Assembly (NCBI GenBank): GCA_024278755.1
Contig: JAJRSO010000061.1
Location: 50,938 to 114,937, forward strand
Direction of reading: 5' to 3'
Length of the DNA: 64,000 nt
DNA from: Calditrichota bacterium
GTDB taxonomy: Bacteria; Calditrichota; Calditrichia; Calditrichales; Calditrichaceae
A model generated the notes under the pieces. It saw only the letters and a program-made list of their open reading frames with translations, did not search any database and had not been told where the DNA came from. The position numbers and the translations under genes were made by a program. How positions within the stretch are numbered: the first letter of the stretch is position 1; the number at the start of each line of letters is the position of its first letter. Of this stretch, positions 18,095 through 27,417 are shown piece after piece.

Positions 18095-18772
18095 ATGGCA
18101 AAACTTACCTATTTAAGTCATTCATCCTGGTTAATTAAAAACAGTAACTTTACTATTGCTATCGATCCTTTTTTGGAAGGGAATCCCACAGCGCCGCTTA
18201 AACCTGCGGATGTTAAAGCGAATTTTATCATTGTCACTCATGCCCACGGCGATCATCTCGGCGATTCCATACCCATTGCCAAAGCATCGGACGGAACGAT
18301 AATAACCAATTTCGAAATTGCCAATTATTGCCAGGAAAAGGGCGCACAGGTACATCCCATGCATATTGGCGGCGCACATGAATTCCCCTTCGGACGAGTT
18401 AAGCTAACCCCCGCCTGGCACGGTTCTTCCTTTCCCGATGGCAGTTATGGCGGCACTCCGGCCGGATGCCTGGTAACCATTGACGGAAAAACCGTTTATC
18501 ATACCGGCGATACGGGATTGTTTTTGGATATGAAACTCATTGGTGAGCTGGACCATATCGATGTAATGCTAGTCAATATCGGCGATAATTTTACCATGGG
18601 TATCGACGATGCCATTAAAGCGGTAGAATTTGTTAAACCCGATTTGGTGCTTCCCATGCACTATAAAACATTTGATATAATTGATGTGGATCCGCAAATA
18701 TTTGCCGACAAGCTAAAAGCAAAAGGATTTAACGTTCGTATTCTCGAATACGGTGAAGGAATTGAATTATAA
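18095..18772 (+). CDS. Metal-dependent hydrolase, UPF0173 (metallo-beta-lactamase fold)
   Basis: A 225-residue metallo-beta-lactamase-fold protein. The metal motif THAHGDHLGD, a following HMHIGG-like segment, YHTGDTGLF and the late LPMHYKTFD give the ligands expected of the UPF0173/UlaG-like group. The substrate is unknown. The start at 18095 is preferred over the frame opening at 18083 because GGGAGG ends about 4 nt before it. A terminator follows directly. Confidence 0.9.
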   Translation: MAKLTYLSHSSWLIKNSNFTIAIDPFLEGNPTAPLKPADVKANFIIVTHAHGDHLGDSIPIAKASDGTIITNFEIANYCQEKGAQVHPMHIGGAHEFPFGRVKLTPAWHGSSFPDGSYGGTPAGCLVTIDGKTVYHTGDTGLFLDMKLIGELDHIDVMLVNIGDNFTMGIDDAIKAVEFVKPDLVLPMHYKTFDIIDVDPQIFADKLKAKGFNVRILEYGEGIEL

Positions 18773-18779
18773 AAAGGAT

Positions 18780-18810
18780 GCCCCGGGCCTAATGGTTGCG
18801 GGGCTTTTTT
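18780..18810 (+). terminator. Rho-independent terminator after the UPF0173 gene
   Basis: Stem GCCCCG / CGGGGC with a 13-nt loop and six T, 8 bp after the stop codon at 18772. It lies inside the open frame of the next gene and just before its likely ATG. Confidence 0.75.
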
Positions 18811-18812
18811 CA

Positions 18813-19502
18813 ATGACCAATATCGAACTAACCGATCTTTATAAAACACTTTTTACCGAACTATTTCCGCAGAAACGGCATACCATTCAGGCGGATTTTT
18901 ATAAAGCAAAATCACTGCGCCATACCATCGAACTAAAACAAGGTACGATTTTTATCCGACTCTCTATTGTTATTCAGAATGCGCCTCGCGATGTGTTGCG
19001 CGCCCTGGGTTCGGTTCTGTTTCTGAAACTGTTTCGTTTTAAGCCCGATAAAGCGGCAAGACAGCGCTATCAAAAATATATTGACACGTATTTGGTTCCG
19101 AATTTACCGGCGGTAAAACGACGAATTTCACCGGAGTACCGGCCCGAAGGGCGCTATTTTGATTTAAGCGCGATTTTTAACCGTATTAATTCTACCTGGT
19201 TTGACGGGCAGGTAGAACAGCCGCATCTGGGCTGGAGTTTATCGCCTTCGTATGTCCGTTTGGGGTTCTACGACGCCGAACGGAATTTGCTTGTAATCAG
19301 CCGTATTTTTGACTCCAGGAAAACAAAACCGGAAGTGTTGGATTTTTTAATGTACCATGAGATGCTGCATATTATTTTTCCTACCGAACGCGTAAACGGC
19401 CGTCGCCGAATTCATCCGCCCGCATTTAAGGAAGCAGAACAACGTTTTCCCGATTATCATAAAATACAAAAATTGATACGGTGCAGGCGGCATCGTTTGT
19501 AA
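18813..19502 (+). CDS. SprT-like zinc metallopeptidase-domain protein
   Basis: About 229 residues. The C-terminal half has FNRINSTWFDGQVEQPHLGW followed by an HEMLH motif (~181-185), a zincin HExxH, and then a HPPAFKEAE-like third-ligand region. This matches SprT-like domain proteins. The function is unproven; family members act in protein or DNA-protein crosslink turnover. The frame is open from 18753, but the first part overlaps the previous gene and a terminator. ATG 18813 is chosen although no good Shine-Dalgarno precedes it; ATG 18792 is an alternative. Confidence 0.7.
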   Translation: MTNIELTDLYKTLFTELFPQKRHTIQADFYKAKSLRHTIELKQGTIFIRLSIVIQNAPRDVLRALGSVLFLKLFRFKPDKAARQRYQKYIDTYLVPNLPAVKRRISPEYRPEGRYFDLSAIFNRINSTWFDGQVEQPHLGWSLSPSYVRLGFYDAERNLLVISRIFDSRKTKPEVLDFLMYHEMLHIIFPTERVNGRRRIHPPAFKEAEQRFPDYHKIQKLIRCRRHRL

Positions 19503-19685
19503 GTTTTGTACGATTCGATTTTCTGTTTCAACTACGCACAATATGCAAAGTTTGCTTGAAAAAAGCAGATGAATTTAGTACCTTTTCTGACTTATGTTAG
19601 ACCTTGTAAATAATAGAAGTTAACAATAAACGCAGTATTCTGAATAAGAATATTGACCAGACACTGCTCATAAAAGGAGGCGTTT

Positions 19686-21761
19686 GTGAAGGAGTTCCAG
19701 ACCAGTCAAATCCGGAATGTGATTTTTGGCGGCCACGGGGGTACGGGAAAAACCACTTTAGTTGAGGCTCTGTTATTCAATTTAAAAGAAATTTCCCGCA
19801 TGGGGAATGTGGAGCAGGGCTCTACCGTTTCGGATTACAATGATGATGAAATTAACCGGCAGATATCGTTAAATACCACGCTGGCGCACGGCGTGTGGAA
19901 AGATCATAAAATAAATAGTATCGATACGCCCGGTTATTCCGATTTTTTCGGTGAAGTGGTTGGCGGAATGCGTGCCGCAGATACGGCCTTTGTCGTAGTC
20001 TCCGCGGCTTCCGGCGTTGAAGTCGGCACCGAAATGGTCTGGCGCGAAGCGGTTAAAAACGGCGTACACCGTTTCCTTTTACTCAATAAGATGGACCGCG
20101 AAAATATCGAATTTGATTCGGTTGTAGACGGACTGATAGAAAGTTTTGGCCATCAGGTTGTGCTGGCTCAGTTCCCGGTGGAGACAGGGCCCAATTTTAG
20201 CCAGATTATCGATTTGCTGCGTATGAAAATGTTAACGTTCGAAAAAGACGGTAGCGGAAATTATAAGGAAGAGGCCATTCCGGCTGATTTGCAGGAAAAG
20301 GCGGAAGAGTATCAGCTAAAACTGATTGAAGCCGTTGCGGAGAGTGATGAGGCCTTAATGGAACACTATTTTGAAGCCGGTTCACTTACCGAGGATGAAA
20401 TTAGAGGCGGACTAAAAAAAGCCGTAAACGAAGATGCGTTGTTTCCTGTCTTTTGTGTCTCCGGCGCAGAAAATGTTGGTGTGAAACGATTGCTGGATGT
20501 AATTGTTAATTTTTGCGCTTCACCGGGCGAGCACGGCGCCTTTAAAACTGAGGGCGGCGAAACGGTTCTCTGTGATTCTAACGAACCTTTTTCGATGCTG
20601 GTATTTAAAACCCTGTCCGAAATGCACATGGGAGAACTTTCGTATTTTAAAGTGTTCTCAGGTCAAATTAAAACCGGCGATGATGTGCTGAACACGTCCA
20701 CCGAAAAAAGTGAACGCATCGGACAGCTTTTTGTATTAAACGGCAAAGAAAAGAAAAATGTAGATGTGTTAAACGCCGGTGATATCGGTGCGGTTGTGAA
20801 GCTGAAAAACACGCATACCAGCGATACGCTGGCCGCAAAATCAAAACCGGTTGTTTTTCCGAGAATTGATTTTCCAAAACCTATCATTCGTTCGGCAATC
20901 AATCCCAAAGCAAAAGGCGACGAAGAAAAAATCAGCCACGGTTTGCATGTGCTGCACGAAGAAGATCCGACCTTCTTTTACCATCAGGATTCCGAATTAC
21001 ACCAGACGATTGTTTCGGGTCAGGGAGAATTACATTTACAAATTATCCTGGCGCGTTTAAAACAAAAATTTGGCGTAGAAGTAGAAGAAGAAAAACCACG
21101 AATTCCCTACCGCGAAACCATCAAGAAAAAAGCATCTGCTCAGGGGAAATATAAAAAACAATCCGGCGGGCGCGGTCAGTACGGCGATTGCCATCTGCGT
21201 CTGGAACCGATGCCGCGGGGTAGTGAATTTGAATTTGTTGATGAGATTGTCGGCGGCGTTATTCCCGGTAAGTTTATTCCGGCGGTTGAAAAAGGCGTTA
21301 TCGAAATTATGGAAAAAGGTGTTTTGGCCGGCTACAAGGTTGTGGATGTACGGGTTGCTGTTTATGACGGAAGTTACCACAATGTGGATTCCTCGGAAAT
21401 GGCTTTTAAAGTGGCGGCATCCATGGGTTTTAAAAAAGCCTTTGCCGATGCCAAACCGGTTTTACTGGAACCGATTTATGATGTGGAAGTGCGCGTTCCC
21501 GATGAATATATGGGCGATGTAATGGGCGATATCAGCGGTCGCCGCGGTAAGATTATGGGAATGGATGCCGATGGTCGTTTTCAGGTAATCAACGCCAAAG
21601 TACCGCTGGGCGAATTATACCGCTATTCCACTTCTCTGCGTTCCATGACACAGGGTCGTGGGATTCATAAACGGTCTTTTTCTCATTACGAGGAAGTACC
21701 GTCCGATGCCGCCGAGAAGATCATTGAACAGGCAAAGAAGGACAAGGAAGAAGAAGAATAA
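19686..21761 (+). CDS. Elongation factor G-like protein (EF-G2 type)
   Basis: A 691-residue translational GTPase. The P-loop is GGHGGTGKTTL (about 15-25) instead of the AHIDAGKTT of canonical EF-G. DTPGYSDF, LNKMD, domain II, and the C-terminal domains IV-V (YKKQSGGRGQYGDC, DISGRRGKIMGM) are all present. This P-loop and domain pattern mark the FusA2/EF-G2 subgroup, whose role is still poorly defined and which occurs beside a normal fusA. The start is GTG 19686, set by AAGGAGG 5 nt upstream. The HIT gene follows after a hairpin. Confidence 0.88.
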   Translation: MKEFQTSQIRNVIFGGHGGTGKTTLVEALLFNLKEISRMGNVEQGSTVSDYNDDEINRQISLNTTLAHGVWKDHKINSIDTPGYSDFFGEVVGGMRAADTAFVVVSAASGVEVGTEMVWREAVKNGVHRFLLLNKMDRENIEFDSVVDGLIESFGHQVVLAQFPVETGPNFSQIIDLLRMKMLTFEKDGSGNYKEEAIPADLQEKAEEYQLKLIEAVAESDEALMEHYFEAGSLTEDEIRGGLKKAVNEDALFPVFCVSGAENVGVKRLLDVIVNFCASPGEHGAFKTEGGETVLCDSNEPFSMLVFKTLSEMHMGELSYFKVFSGQIKTGDDVLNTSTEKSERIGQLFVLNGKEKKNVDVLNAGDIGAVVKLKNTHTSDTLAAKSKPVVFPRIDFPKPIIRSAINPKAKGDEEKISHGLHVLHEEDPTFFYHQDSELHQTIVSGQGELHLQIILARLKQKFGVEVEEEKPRIPYRETIKKKASAQGKYKKQSGGRGQYGDCHLRLEPMPRGSEFEFVDEIVGGVIPGKFIPAVEKGVIEIMEKGVLAGYKVVDVRVAVYDGSYHNVDSSEMAFKVAASMGFKKAFADAKPVLLEPIYDVEVRVPDEYMGDVMGDISGRRGKIMGMDADGRFQVINAKVPLGELYRYSTSLRSMTQGRGIHKRSFSHYEEVPSDAAEKIIEQAKKDKEEEE

Positions 21762-21813
21762 AGACCTGTTTATCCATAAGGTAGAATCATGGATACTAAA
21801 AAATAATACAAAA

Positions 21814-21848
21814 AGCCCAATGCCGTCTTGCGGTGTTGGGCTGTTTTG
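21814..21848 (+). terminator. Hairpin after the EF-G2 gene
   Basis: Stem AGCCCAA..CCG / CGG..TTGGGCT, followed by GTTTTGT. The U tract is short, so it may be an attenuator-like or partial terminator. It lies 52 bp after the stop codon and before the HIT gene. Confidence 0.6.
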
Positions 21849-21900
21849 TGTAGGGAACTTGCAAACAATACAACCACTCAAACCCACAGAGGAAATGGAA

Positions 21901-22410
21901 ATGAAACAGCTTTGGGCGCCTTGGCGAATGGAATACATTCTTAATGAAATTGATAAAAAGGATACCTGTATTTTTTGTGATTTTCCCGGATTAGACGAAG
22001 ATGAAAAATACATGATTGTTTATCGATCTTCCAAGAGCTATGTTATTTTAAACAAATATCCGTACAATAACGGACATCTTCTGGTGGTTCCATATCAACA
22101 TACGGGGGATATACTGGAGCTGGATGACGCAGTTTTGTTGGATGTTCAGCAGACGATCCGGAAAACCATTCGGGTGATGAAAAATATTTTATATCCGCAC
22201 GGTTTTAATATCGGGTTAAATATGGGACGGACTGCCGGCGCGGGAATTGATGAGCACATTCATTATCACATCGTGCCGCGCTGGGATGGCGATACGAACT
22301 TTATGCCGGTTATCAGCGGTACCAAAGTGGTATCGGAAAGTCTCGAAGCTTCGCGGAAAAAAATGGCGGCAGAGTTTGTAAAACTCTTTGGAAACGGAGA
22401 AACAAAATGA
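21901..22410 (+). CDS. HIT-family nucleotide hydrolase/transferase
   Basis: A 169-residue histidine-triad protein. The motif HIHYHIVPRW holds the catalytic triad, and CIFCDF near residue 22 is the usual metal-binding pair of longer HIT proteins. The KQLWAPWRMEYI start is typical of bacterial HIT proteins related to Ap4A phosphorylases. The frame is open from 21658, but that segment crosses the fusA2 end and a hairpin. ATG 21901 has GAGGAA 7 nt upstream. The stop overlaps the hutI start (ATGA). Confidence 0.88.
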   Translation: MKQLWAPWRMEYILNEIDKKDTCIFCDFPGLDEDEKYMIVYRSSKSYVILNKYPYNNGHLLVVPYQHTGDILELDDAVLLDVQQTIRKTIRVMKNILYPHGFNIGLNMGRTAGAGIDEHIHYHIVPRWDGDTNFMPVISGTKVVSESLEASRKKMAAEFVKLFGNGETK

Positions 22411-23630
22411 GCCTGCTTATAAGAAATATTTCCAATTTATATACGCCGGCTGCCGGTTTGCCATACGGACAGCTTAAAACGATGCATCGGGTACATGTGT
22501 TTGTGCAGGATGGAATTATTCAGCAAATATTTTCAGGGGATGAACAACCTCCCCAAGCCGAAACGGTGTTTGACGCCACAGGTAAAACTTTAGTGCCCGG
22601 GTTTATCGACGCCCATACGCATCCCGTATTTTGGAAAACCCGCGAAGATGAATTTATCATGCGCGTGCAGGGAAAAAGTTACGAAGAAATCGCGCTGGCC
22701 GGTGGCGGCATTCGCAGCAGCGTCCGTCGTTTTCGCGAAGCAAAAAAAGAAGAAATTAAAACGCTGACCCGAACGCGTATAAAGACCTTTCTGGAATTCG
22801 GAGTTACCACAATCGAAGCCAAAAGCGGTTACGGACTCTCTACCGAAGATGAAGTTAAGGCGCTGGAGATTATCAATGAACTGAATGATGAACAGCCACT
22901 GGAAATGATTCCTACGTTTTTGGGCGCCCATGAAATACCCGATGAGTTTCAGCAGGATCGGCGCGGCTATATTGATCTGATTAAGAACCAAATGTTACCC
23001 CTAATTGCAGAGCGTAACCTGGCGCGCTATTGCGATGTCTTTTGTGAAAAGGGTGTTTTTACGGTGGATGAGAGCCGTGAGATTTTGCTCGAAGCAAGGA
23101 GGTATGGATTGGATGCCCGTATTCATGCCGATGAATTATCTCCCTTTGGCGGAGCGGAAATGGCCGCCGAAATTAAGGCACGTACCGCTGATCATCTGGT
23201 ACAAATTTCCGACCGGGGAATAGAAGACATGGCCCTGGCTGGTGTGATTCCTGTTTTGCTTCCGGGCACTACTTTTTTCCTCGGGAAGGATGGGTATGCC
23301 CCGGCGCGAAAAATGCTGGCGGCCGGTTGTGAAGTCGCTCTGTCCACTGATTTTAATCCGGGCAGTTCAGCCACACAAAATCTGCAACTGATCTGGACCA
23401 TTGCCGCCTTAAAATTAAAAATGCTTCCCGAAGAGATTTTATGGGCGGTTACTTTAACGGCCGCTCGATCATTAAACATGGATTCGCGTCTGGGTTCCAT
23501 CGAAGAAGGTAAACAGGCCGACCTGCTTCTGCTTGATATTCCTAACTTAAATTATCTCGCATATCATTATGGGATTAATCACACGGTAATTACGGTTAAA
23601 GAGGGAAAAATCGTTTTTAGAAACGAATAG
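22407..23630 (+). CDS. hutI: Imidazolonepropionase
   Basis: A 407-residue amidohydrolase that hydrolyses 4-imidazolone-5-propionate to N-formimidoyl-L-glutamate in histidine degradation. Seen: metal motif DAHTHPVFW (~68), the family signature RVQGKSYEEIALAGGGI, FLGAHEIPDEF, HADELSPFGG, and the late STDFNPGSS. The length is typical. It overlaps the HIT gene by four bases. The other hut genes (hutH, hutU, hutG) are not adjacent, so the pathway would have to be completed elsewhere. Confidence 0.93.
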   Translation: MSLLIRNISNLYTPAAGLPYGQLKTMHRVHVFVQDGIIQQIFSGDEQPPQAETVFDATGKTLVPGFIDAHTHPVFWKTREDEFIMRVQGKSYEEIALAGGGIRSSVRRFREAKKEEIKTLTRTRIKTFLEFGVTTIEAKSGYGLSTEDEVKALEIINELNDEQPLEMIPTFLGAHEIPDEFQQDRRGYIDLIKNQMLPLIAERNLARYCDVFCEKGVFTVDESREILLEARRYGLDARIHADELSPFGGAEMAAEIKARTADHLVQISDRGIEDMALAGVIPVLLPGTTFFLGKDGYAPARKMLAAGCEVALSTDFNPGSSATQNLQLIWTIAALKLKMLPEEILWAVTLTAARSLNMDSRLGSIEEGKQADLLLLDIPNLNYLAYHYGINHTVITVKEGKIVFRNE

Positions 23631-23665
23631 TAACTTTTGACTATTTAAATAAGTGAGGAATTCCA

Positions 23666-24742
23666 ATGGAAGTAAGGCGTTATCACAATATACCGTTTAT
23701 ATTATTTTCTATCATACTAATGCTTACAGGCATCTGGTCCGGATTGGTACGGCTGGGTTGGCAGTGGCCGCAGCCGCAGGGGAATTTTGTTCTCCTACAT
23801 GGTGTACTGATGGTCGAAGGTTTTCTGGGAACGCTTATCGGCCTGGAACGCGCGGTGGGGATTAAGAAGCTATGGGGCTATAGCGCGCCTTTTTTTACCG
23901 CAGTGGGAACGGTGTTGTATTTTTTATTTCCCGAGGTCCCTTTTGGAGGCGCTTTTTTAATTACGCTGGGCAGTCTGGTTTTAACACTAATTTTTGTAAA
24001 ACTTATTTCTATCCACAAAGAAGCCGCTCTGTGGGTTATGGCCTTTGGGACTCTTGTCTGGTTTATCGGAAATATCTTTTGGATGGCCGGGACGGCTATT
24101 CCGTTTATTGTACCTTGGTGGGCGGGATTTTTAATTATTACCATTGCCGGAGAGCGGCTGGAACTGACCAAGTTTTTAAATATCAGTGAAAACAAAAAAC
24201 GGGTTTTTATTTCGTATTTCGGTTTTTTGTTACTGGGAATTATTATTTACACGTTCCGGCCGGAGATTGGTGCCCGTATTTTTGGTATGGTTAATATTCT
24301 CATTGCCGCCTGGTTGTTTCAGAACGATATTGCCCGTCGTACCATTCGTTTGGACGGATTAACCCGTTTCATTGCCGCCTCGTTAATCAGCGGATATTTC
24401 TGGTTGGGATTCAGCGGTTTGCTCTCTCTCGTTTACGGCGGCGTTTTGGGCGGTATGACGTATGACGCCGTTTGGCATACAATTTTTCTCGGCTTTGTCT
24501 TTTCGATGATATTCGGTCACGCGCCCATTATTTTCCCGGCTGTATTGCAGGTAAAAATTTTATATAAAAGACTCTTTTATGTCCCGCTTATTTTATTGCA
24601 TTTATCACTGGTGTTGCGGGTTGCGGGTGATATACTAGTGAATCCCTTTATGCGCGAATGGGGCGGAATGTTAAACGGCATAACCATTCTCCTCTTTTTC
24701 ATAACGGTTATATCGTCTCTGCGCCGGAATGACGTTGCCTGA
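23666..24742 (+). CDS. Polytopic membrane protein, possibly NnrS-like
   Basis: A 358-residue very hydrophobic protein with about 10-12 membrane helices. Segments such as HGVLMVEGFLGTLIGLERAV and HTIFLGFVFSMIFGHAPIIFPAV, with His residues within helices, recall NnrS-type heme/copper-associated membrane proteins, but the resemblance is loose. GAGGAATTCC lies before ATG 23666. It sits 35 bp after hutI and 23 bp before the macrodomain gene, so it is probably in the same transcript. The function is not established. Confidence 0.6.
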   Translation: MEVRRYHNIPFILFSIILMLTGIWSGLVRLGWQWPQPQGNFVLLHGVLMVEGFLGTLIGLERAVGIKKLWGYSAPFFTAVGTVLYFLFPEVPFGGAFLITLGSLVLTLIFVKLISIHKEAALWVMAFGTLVWFIGNIFWMAGTAIPFIVPWWAGFLIITIAGERLELTKFLNISENKKRVFISYFGFLLLGIIIYTFRPEIGARIFGMVNILIAAWLFQNDIARRTIRLDGLTRFIAASLISGYFWLGFSGLLSLVYGGVLGGMTYDAVWHTIFLGFVFSMIFGHAPIIFPAVLQVKILYKRLFYVPLILLHLSLVLRVAGDILVNPFMREWGGMLNGITILLFFITVISSLRRNDVA

Positions 24743-24765
24743 TAGATTAAATGCGGGAGTTATCG

Positions 24766-25278
24766 ATGGAAAAACAATTCGCTTTGGGTACAAAAACCCT
24801 GCATCTTGTTTTAGGGGATATTACCGAACTACAAGTAGATGCCATTGTAAATGCCGCCAATGAACAACTTATTTTAGGGGCGGGAGTGGCCGGCGCTATC
24901 CGCCGAAAAGGCGGTTCTGTAATTCAGGAAGAATGTAATCGTATTGGCGGTACGTTTACGGGCGGCGGCTTGTTAAAAGCAACTTATGTTATTCATGCTG
25001 TGGGGCCACGGGCAGGCGATAACGACGCCGATAAAAAATTAGCGTCCGCCACAAAGAACTGCTTTCGATTGGCAGAAGAAAAAGGTTTAAAAAGTATTGC
25101 CTTTCCTGCAATCAGTACGGGTGTTTTTGGATTTCCGGCAGAACGCTGTGCTTTAATTATGCTTATGGAAACAGTAGAGTTTTTACAAACTAAAACAACC
25201 CTGAAGGATATTTATTTTTGCCTCTGGGGAAAATCTGTTTTTGAAATATTTGAACGGCAGATGCAACAGCTTATTTAG
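24766..25278 (+). CDS. Macrodomain ADP-ribose-binding protein
   Basis: A 170-residue single macrodomain. LVLGDITELQVDAIVNAANE, LGAGVAGAI and the phosphate loop AISTGVFGFP are the ADP-ribose-binding motifs of the YmdB/MacroD group, which remove ADP-ribose from proteins or hydrolyse O-acetyl-ADP-ribose. ATG 24766 has GGGAG 6 nt upstream; the frame-opening ATG 24751 has none. Its 3' end overlaps the convergent regulator gene by 8 bp. Confidence 0.92.
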   Translation: MEKQFALGTKTLHLVLGDITELQVDAIVNAANEQLILGAGVAGAIRRKGGSVIQEECNRIGGTFTGGGLLKATYVIHAVGPRAGDNDADKKLASATKNCFRLAEEKGLKSIAFPAISTGVFGFPAERCALIMLMETVEFLQTKTTLKDIYFCLWGKSVFEIFERQMQQLI

Positions 25279-26776
25279 AGTTTAAATTTTCCGAATAGGA
25301 TACAACCCGGTTCCTTCCGCTGTTTTTAGCGGCATACAAAGCGGTGTCGGCGCTGTTTAAAAGCGTTGTGTAGTCATTGCCGTCTCCTGGCAGGGTCGCT
25401 GCCCCGATGCTCACGGTCACTTTACCCAGCGGCTGAATCTCTTCGTGCTCAAAATAAGTCTGTTCAATATTTTCTCTGATACGATCGGCCAAAATTCGCG
25501 CGCCGTCTTTTTCTACAGCCGGTAAAATTACCGCAAATTCTTCACCGCCGTAGCGGGCTACAATATCGTTTTCACGCACGGTTTGTTTTAAAATGGCCGC
25601 CAGTTTTTTAAGTACTTCATCTCCGGCCGGATGTCCCATCGTATCGTTGAAATTTTTAAAATTGTCCACATCTAAAATCAGTAAAGACAATCCGCTTTTA
25701 TTACGTTTATGGCGTACAATTTCCTCTTTTAAACGCAGTTTAAAATAACGAAAATTATGCAGGGCGGTCATACCGTCGGTATATGAGAGCTGCTCGATTT
25801 CATAATACAGCGAAGCATTAGCCACGGCAATGGAAATGATATTAGTCAGAATAGAGATATGCTCTAAATCGCTTTTTGTATATTCCAAATCTTTCAGGCG
25901 CGGGCCAAGCCCAATAATGCCTTCCGTTAATCCTTTTATATTGATGGGTGTAACAATTTCTACCCCTGCTTCTGTTAAATCCGTTAAAGCCTTGGATTTT
26001 TTAATCTTCTTATTAAGATATTTCATTGGCGCCGGCAGATTGTGCTCGGCAAAATAGTGGATCAGCGGATCCTCTTTCTCAATAAATAAGCCGGCAATAT
26101 TATCCAGGTAATAGCCTTTGGAATTAAACAGCTGCAAACGGTCGATTTCCGGTTTGGGTGCAAATAAAAACAGGCTGTATTTACTGGAAAACTGGCCGGC
26201 AAGGGTGAGCAGTATCGAATTTACAAGACGGTGCAAATCCAAAATGGAATTCAGCTCCAGAGACACTTCGAACAGCGAATGCAGGTTATAAATATTTTTT
26301 CGTAACTCTCTGTTCTTCCCGCGTAGTTTTTTATTAAGCTGTCCTACTTCCCGATTGGCTTGTTCCAGGTCTTTGGATTGTTTCACTAAAAGCTCATTGA
26401 GCTCTTTAAGGCGCAAAGCCGATTTGATGCGGGCAATTAGTTCGTCAAAATGAAACGGTTTTACGATATAATCATCGGCGCCGGAATCGAGACCCGTTAC
26501 AATATCATTCACTTCATTTTTAGCGGTAAGAATAATAATGGGGATATACGGATCGTCGGGACTTTCATTTTTTATACGCTGTACCGCTTCCAGACCGGAC
26601 ATTCCCGGAAGCATCAGATCCATTAACACCAGATCCGGATGTTCCGAATGAAATTTCTCAAGACCGATTTCAGCGGTTCCGGCTTCAATTATTTCATATT
26701 TGTATTCCTGAAGATATTTCTTCAGGATGTTCATCATGTCATTGTGATCTTCGACGATGAGAATTCGTTTGGCCAT
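25271..26776 (-). CDS. Response regulator-diguanylate cyclase (REC-coil-GAF-GGDEF)
   Basis: A 501-residue signalling protein. The receiver domain (1-120) has its phosphoacceptor Asp at ~53 (LVLMDLMLPG) and the conserved Lys in IVKPF. A coiled coil covers about 120-165. A GAF-like domain (~170-320) and a C-terminal GGDEF domain (~335-495) follow. The active site reads GGEEF and the inhibitory I-site RxxD (REND) stands five residues before it, so cyclic-di-GMP synthesis with product inhibition is expected. The start is ATG 26776 (MAKRILIVED), eight codons inside the open frame. The partner histidine kinase is not nearby. Confidence 0.92.
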   Translation of the reverse strand: MAKRILIVEDHNDMMNILKKYLQEYKYEIIEAGTAEIGLEKFHSEHPDLVLMDLMLPGMSGLEAVQRIKNESPDDPYIPIIILTAKNEVNDIVTGLDSGADDYIVKPFHFDELIARIKSALRLKELNELLVKQSKDLEQANREVGQLNKKLRGKNRELRKNIYNLHSLFEVSLELNSILDLHRLVNSILLTLAGQFSSKYSLFLFAPKPEIDRLQLFNSKGYYLDNIAGLFIEKEDPLIHYFAEHNLPAPMKYLNKKIKKSKALTDLTEAGVEIVTPINIKGLTEGIIGLGPRLKDLEYTKSDLEHISILTNIISIAVANASLYYEIEQLSYTDGMTALHNFRYFKLRLKEEIVRHKRNKSGLSLLILDVDNFKNFNDTMGHPAGDEVLKKLAAILKQTVRENDIVARYGGEEFAVILPAVEKDGARILADRIRENIEQTYFEHEEIQPLGKVTVSIGAATLPGDGNDYTTLLNSADTALYAAKNSGRNRVVSYSENLNSK

Positions 26777-26874
26777 ATTGATCTCAGATGATTCTTCCAT
26801 TACATTTCAGTTTGTTGTTGTAAATCATCGGCAAAACTCATAAATACATAAATATAATAATGCTAAGGATAGAT

Positions 26875-27345
26875 ATGCGTACGATTTTTATGTTTATTAT
26901 CTTAACCGTGGCGGCCGTCGGACTCTTCATGTCAACTCCGGGTTGCGCAGATAAAGGCACTCCGCCGCAGGATGCGCAGTTTGTCATTCCGGACAGTAAT
27001 ATTAGTTTTTACAATGATATCCAACCCATGCTACTGGCCAAATGCGGATCGGAATCGGGTTGCCATTCCAATTCGGCGGTAGATATCGAACGAAAACTGC
27101 AATATCTGGAATTGATAGATAAAACGGCATTGATGAATCACCGCTTGTCACAAACCGGTGATAAACTGGTTGATATTGCCATTCACGAAAGGAATCCGCA
27201 ATTAGCGCCTCTGTATCTGATTGTTTTGGAAGGATTTCCAAACGAATGGGATCAAATGCCGCCTTACTGGCTCAATCGCAGTCCGCTGCACGAAACACAG
27301 ATAGAGGGTATTAAACGGTGGATTGGCGAAGGGGCAAAGGATTAA
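26875..27345 (+). CDS. Cytochrome c-like lipoprotein with atypical CX5CH site
   Basis: A 156-residue predicted exported protein. A hydrophobic N-terminal stretch ends at STPGC, a plausible lipobox. SFYNDIQPMLLAKC opens a small helical domain like the cytochrome c-type domains of FCB and planctomycete lipoproteins. The expected heme motif is CGSESGCH, with five residues between the Cys instead of two. An MPPYW near the end could give an axial Met ligand. ATG 26875 has AAGGAT 6 nt upstream, and is preferred to ATG 26860. Heme binding is not certain. Confidence 0.6.
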   Translation: MRTIFMFIILTVAAVGLFMSTPGCADKGTPPQDAQFVIPDSNISFYNDIQPMLLAKCGSESGCHSNSAVDIERKLQYLELIDKTALMNHRLSQTGDKLVDIAIHERNPQLAPLYLIVLEGFPNEWDQMPPYWLNRSPLHETQIEGIKRWIGEGAKD

Positions 27346-27417
27346 TATTCCTATCCATTGATGTATGTTGAAAGGTGTTACAGATATTTCTGCCGCAGGC
27401 TTACACAAACTTGTATT

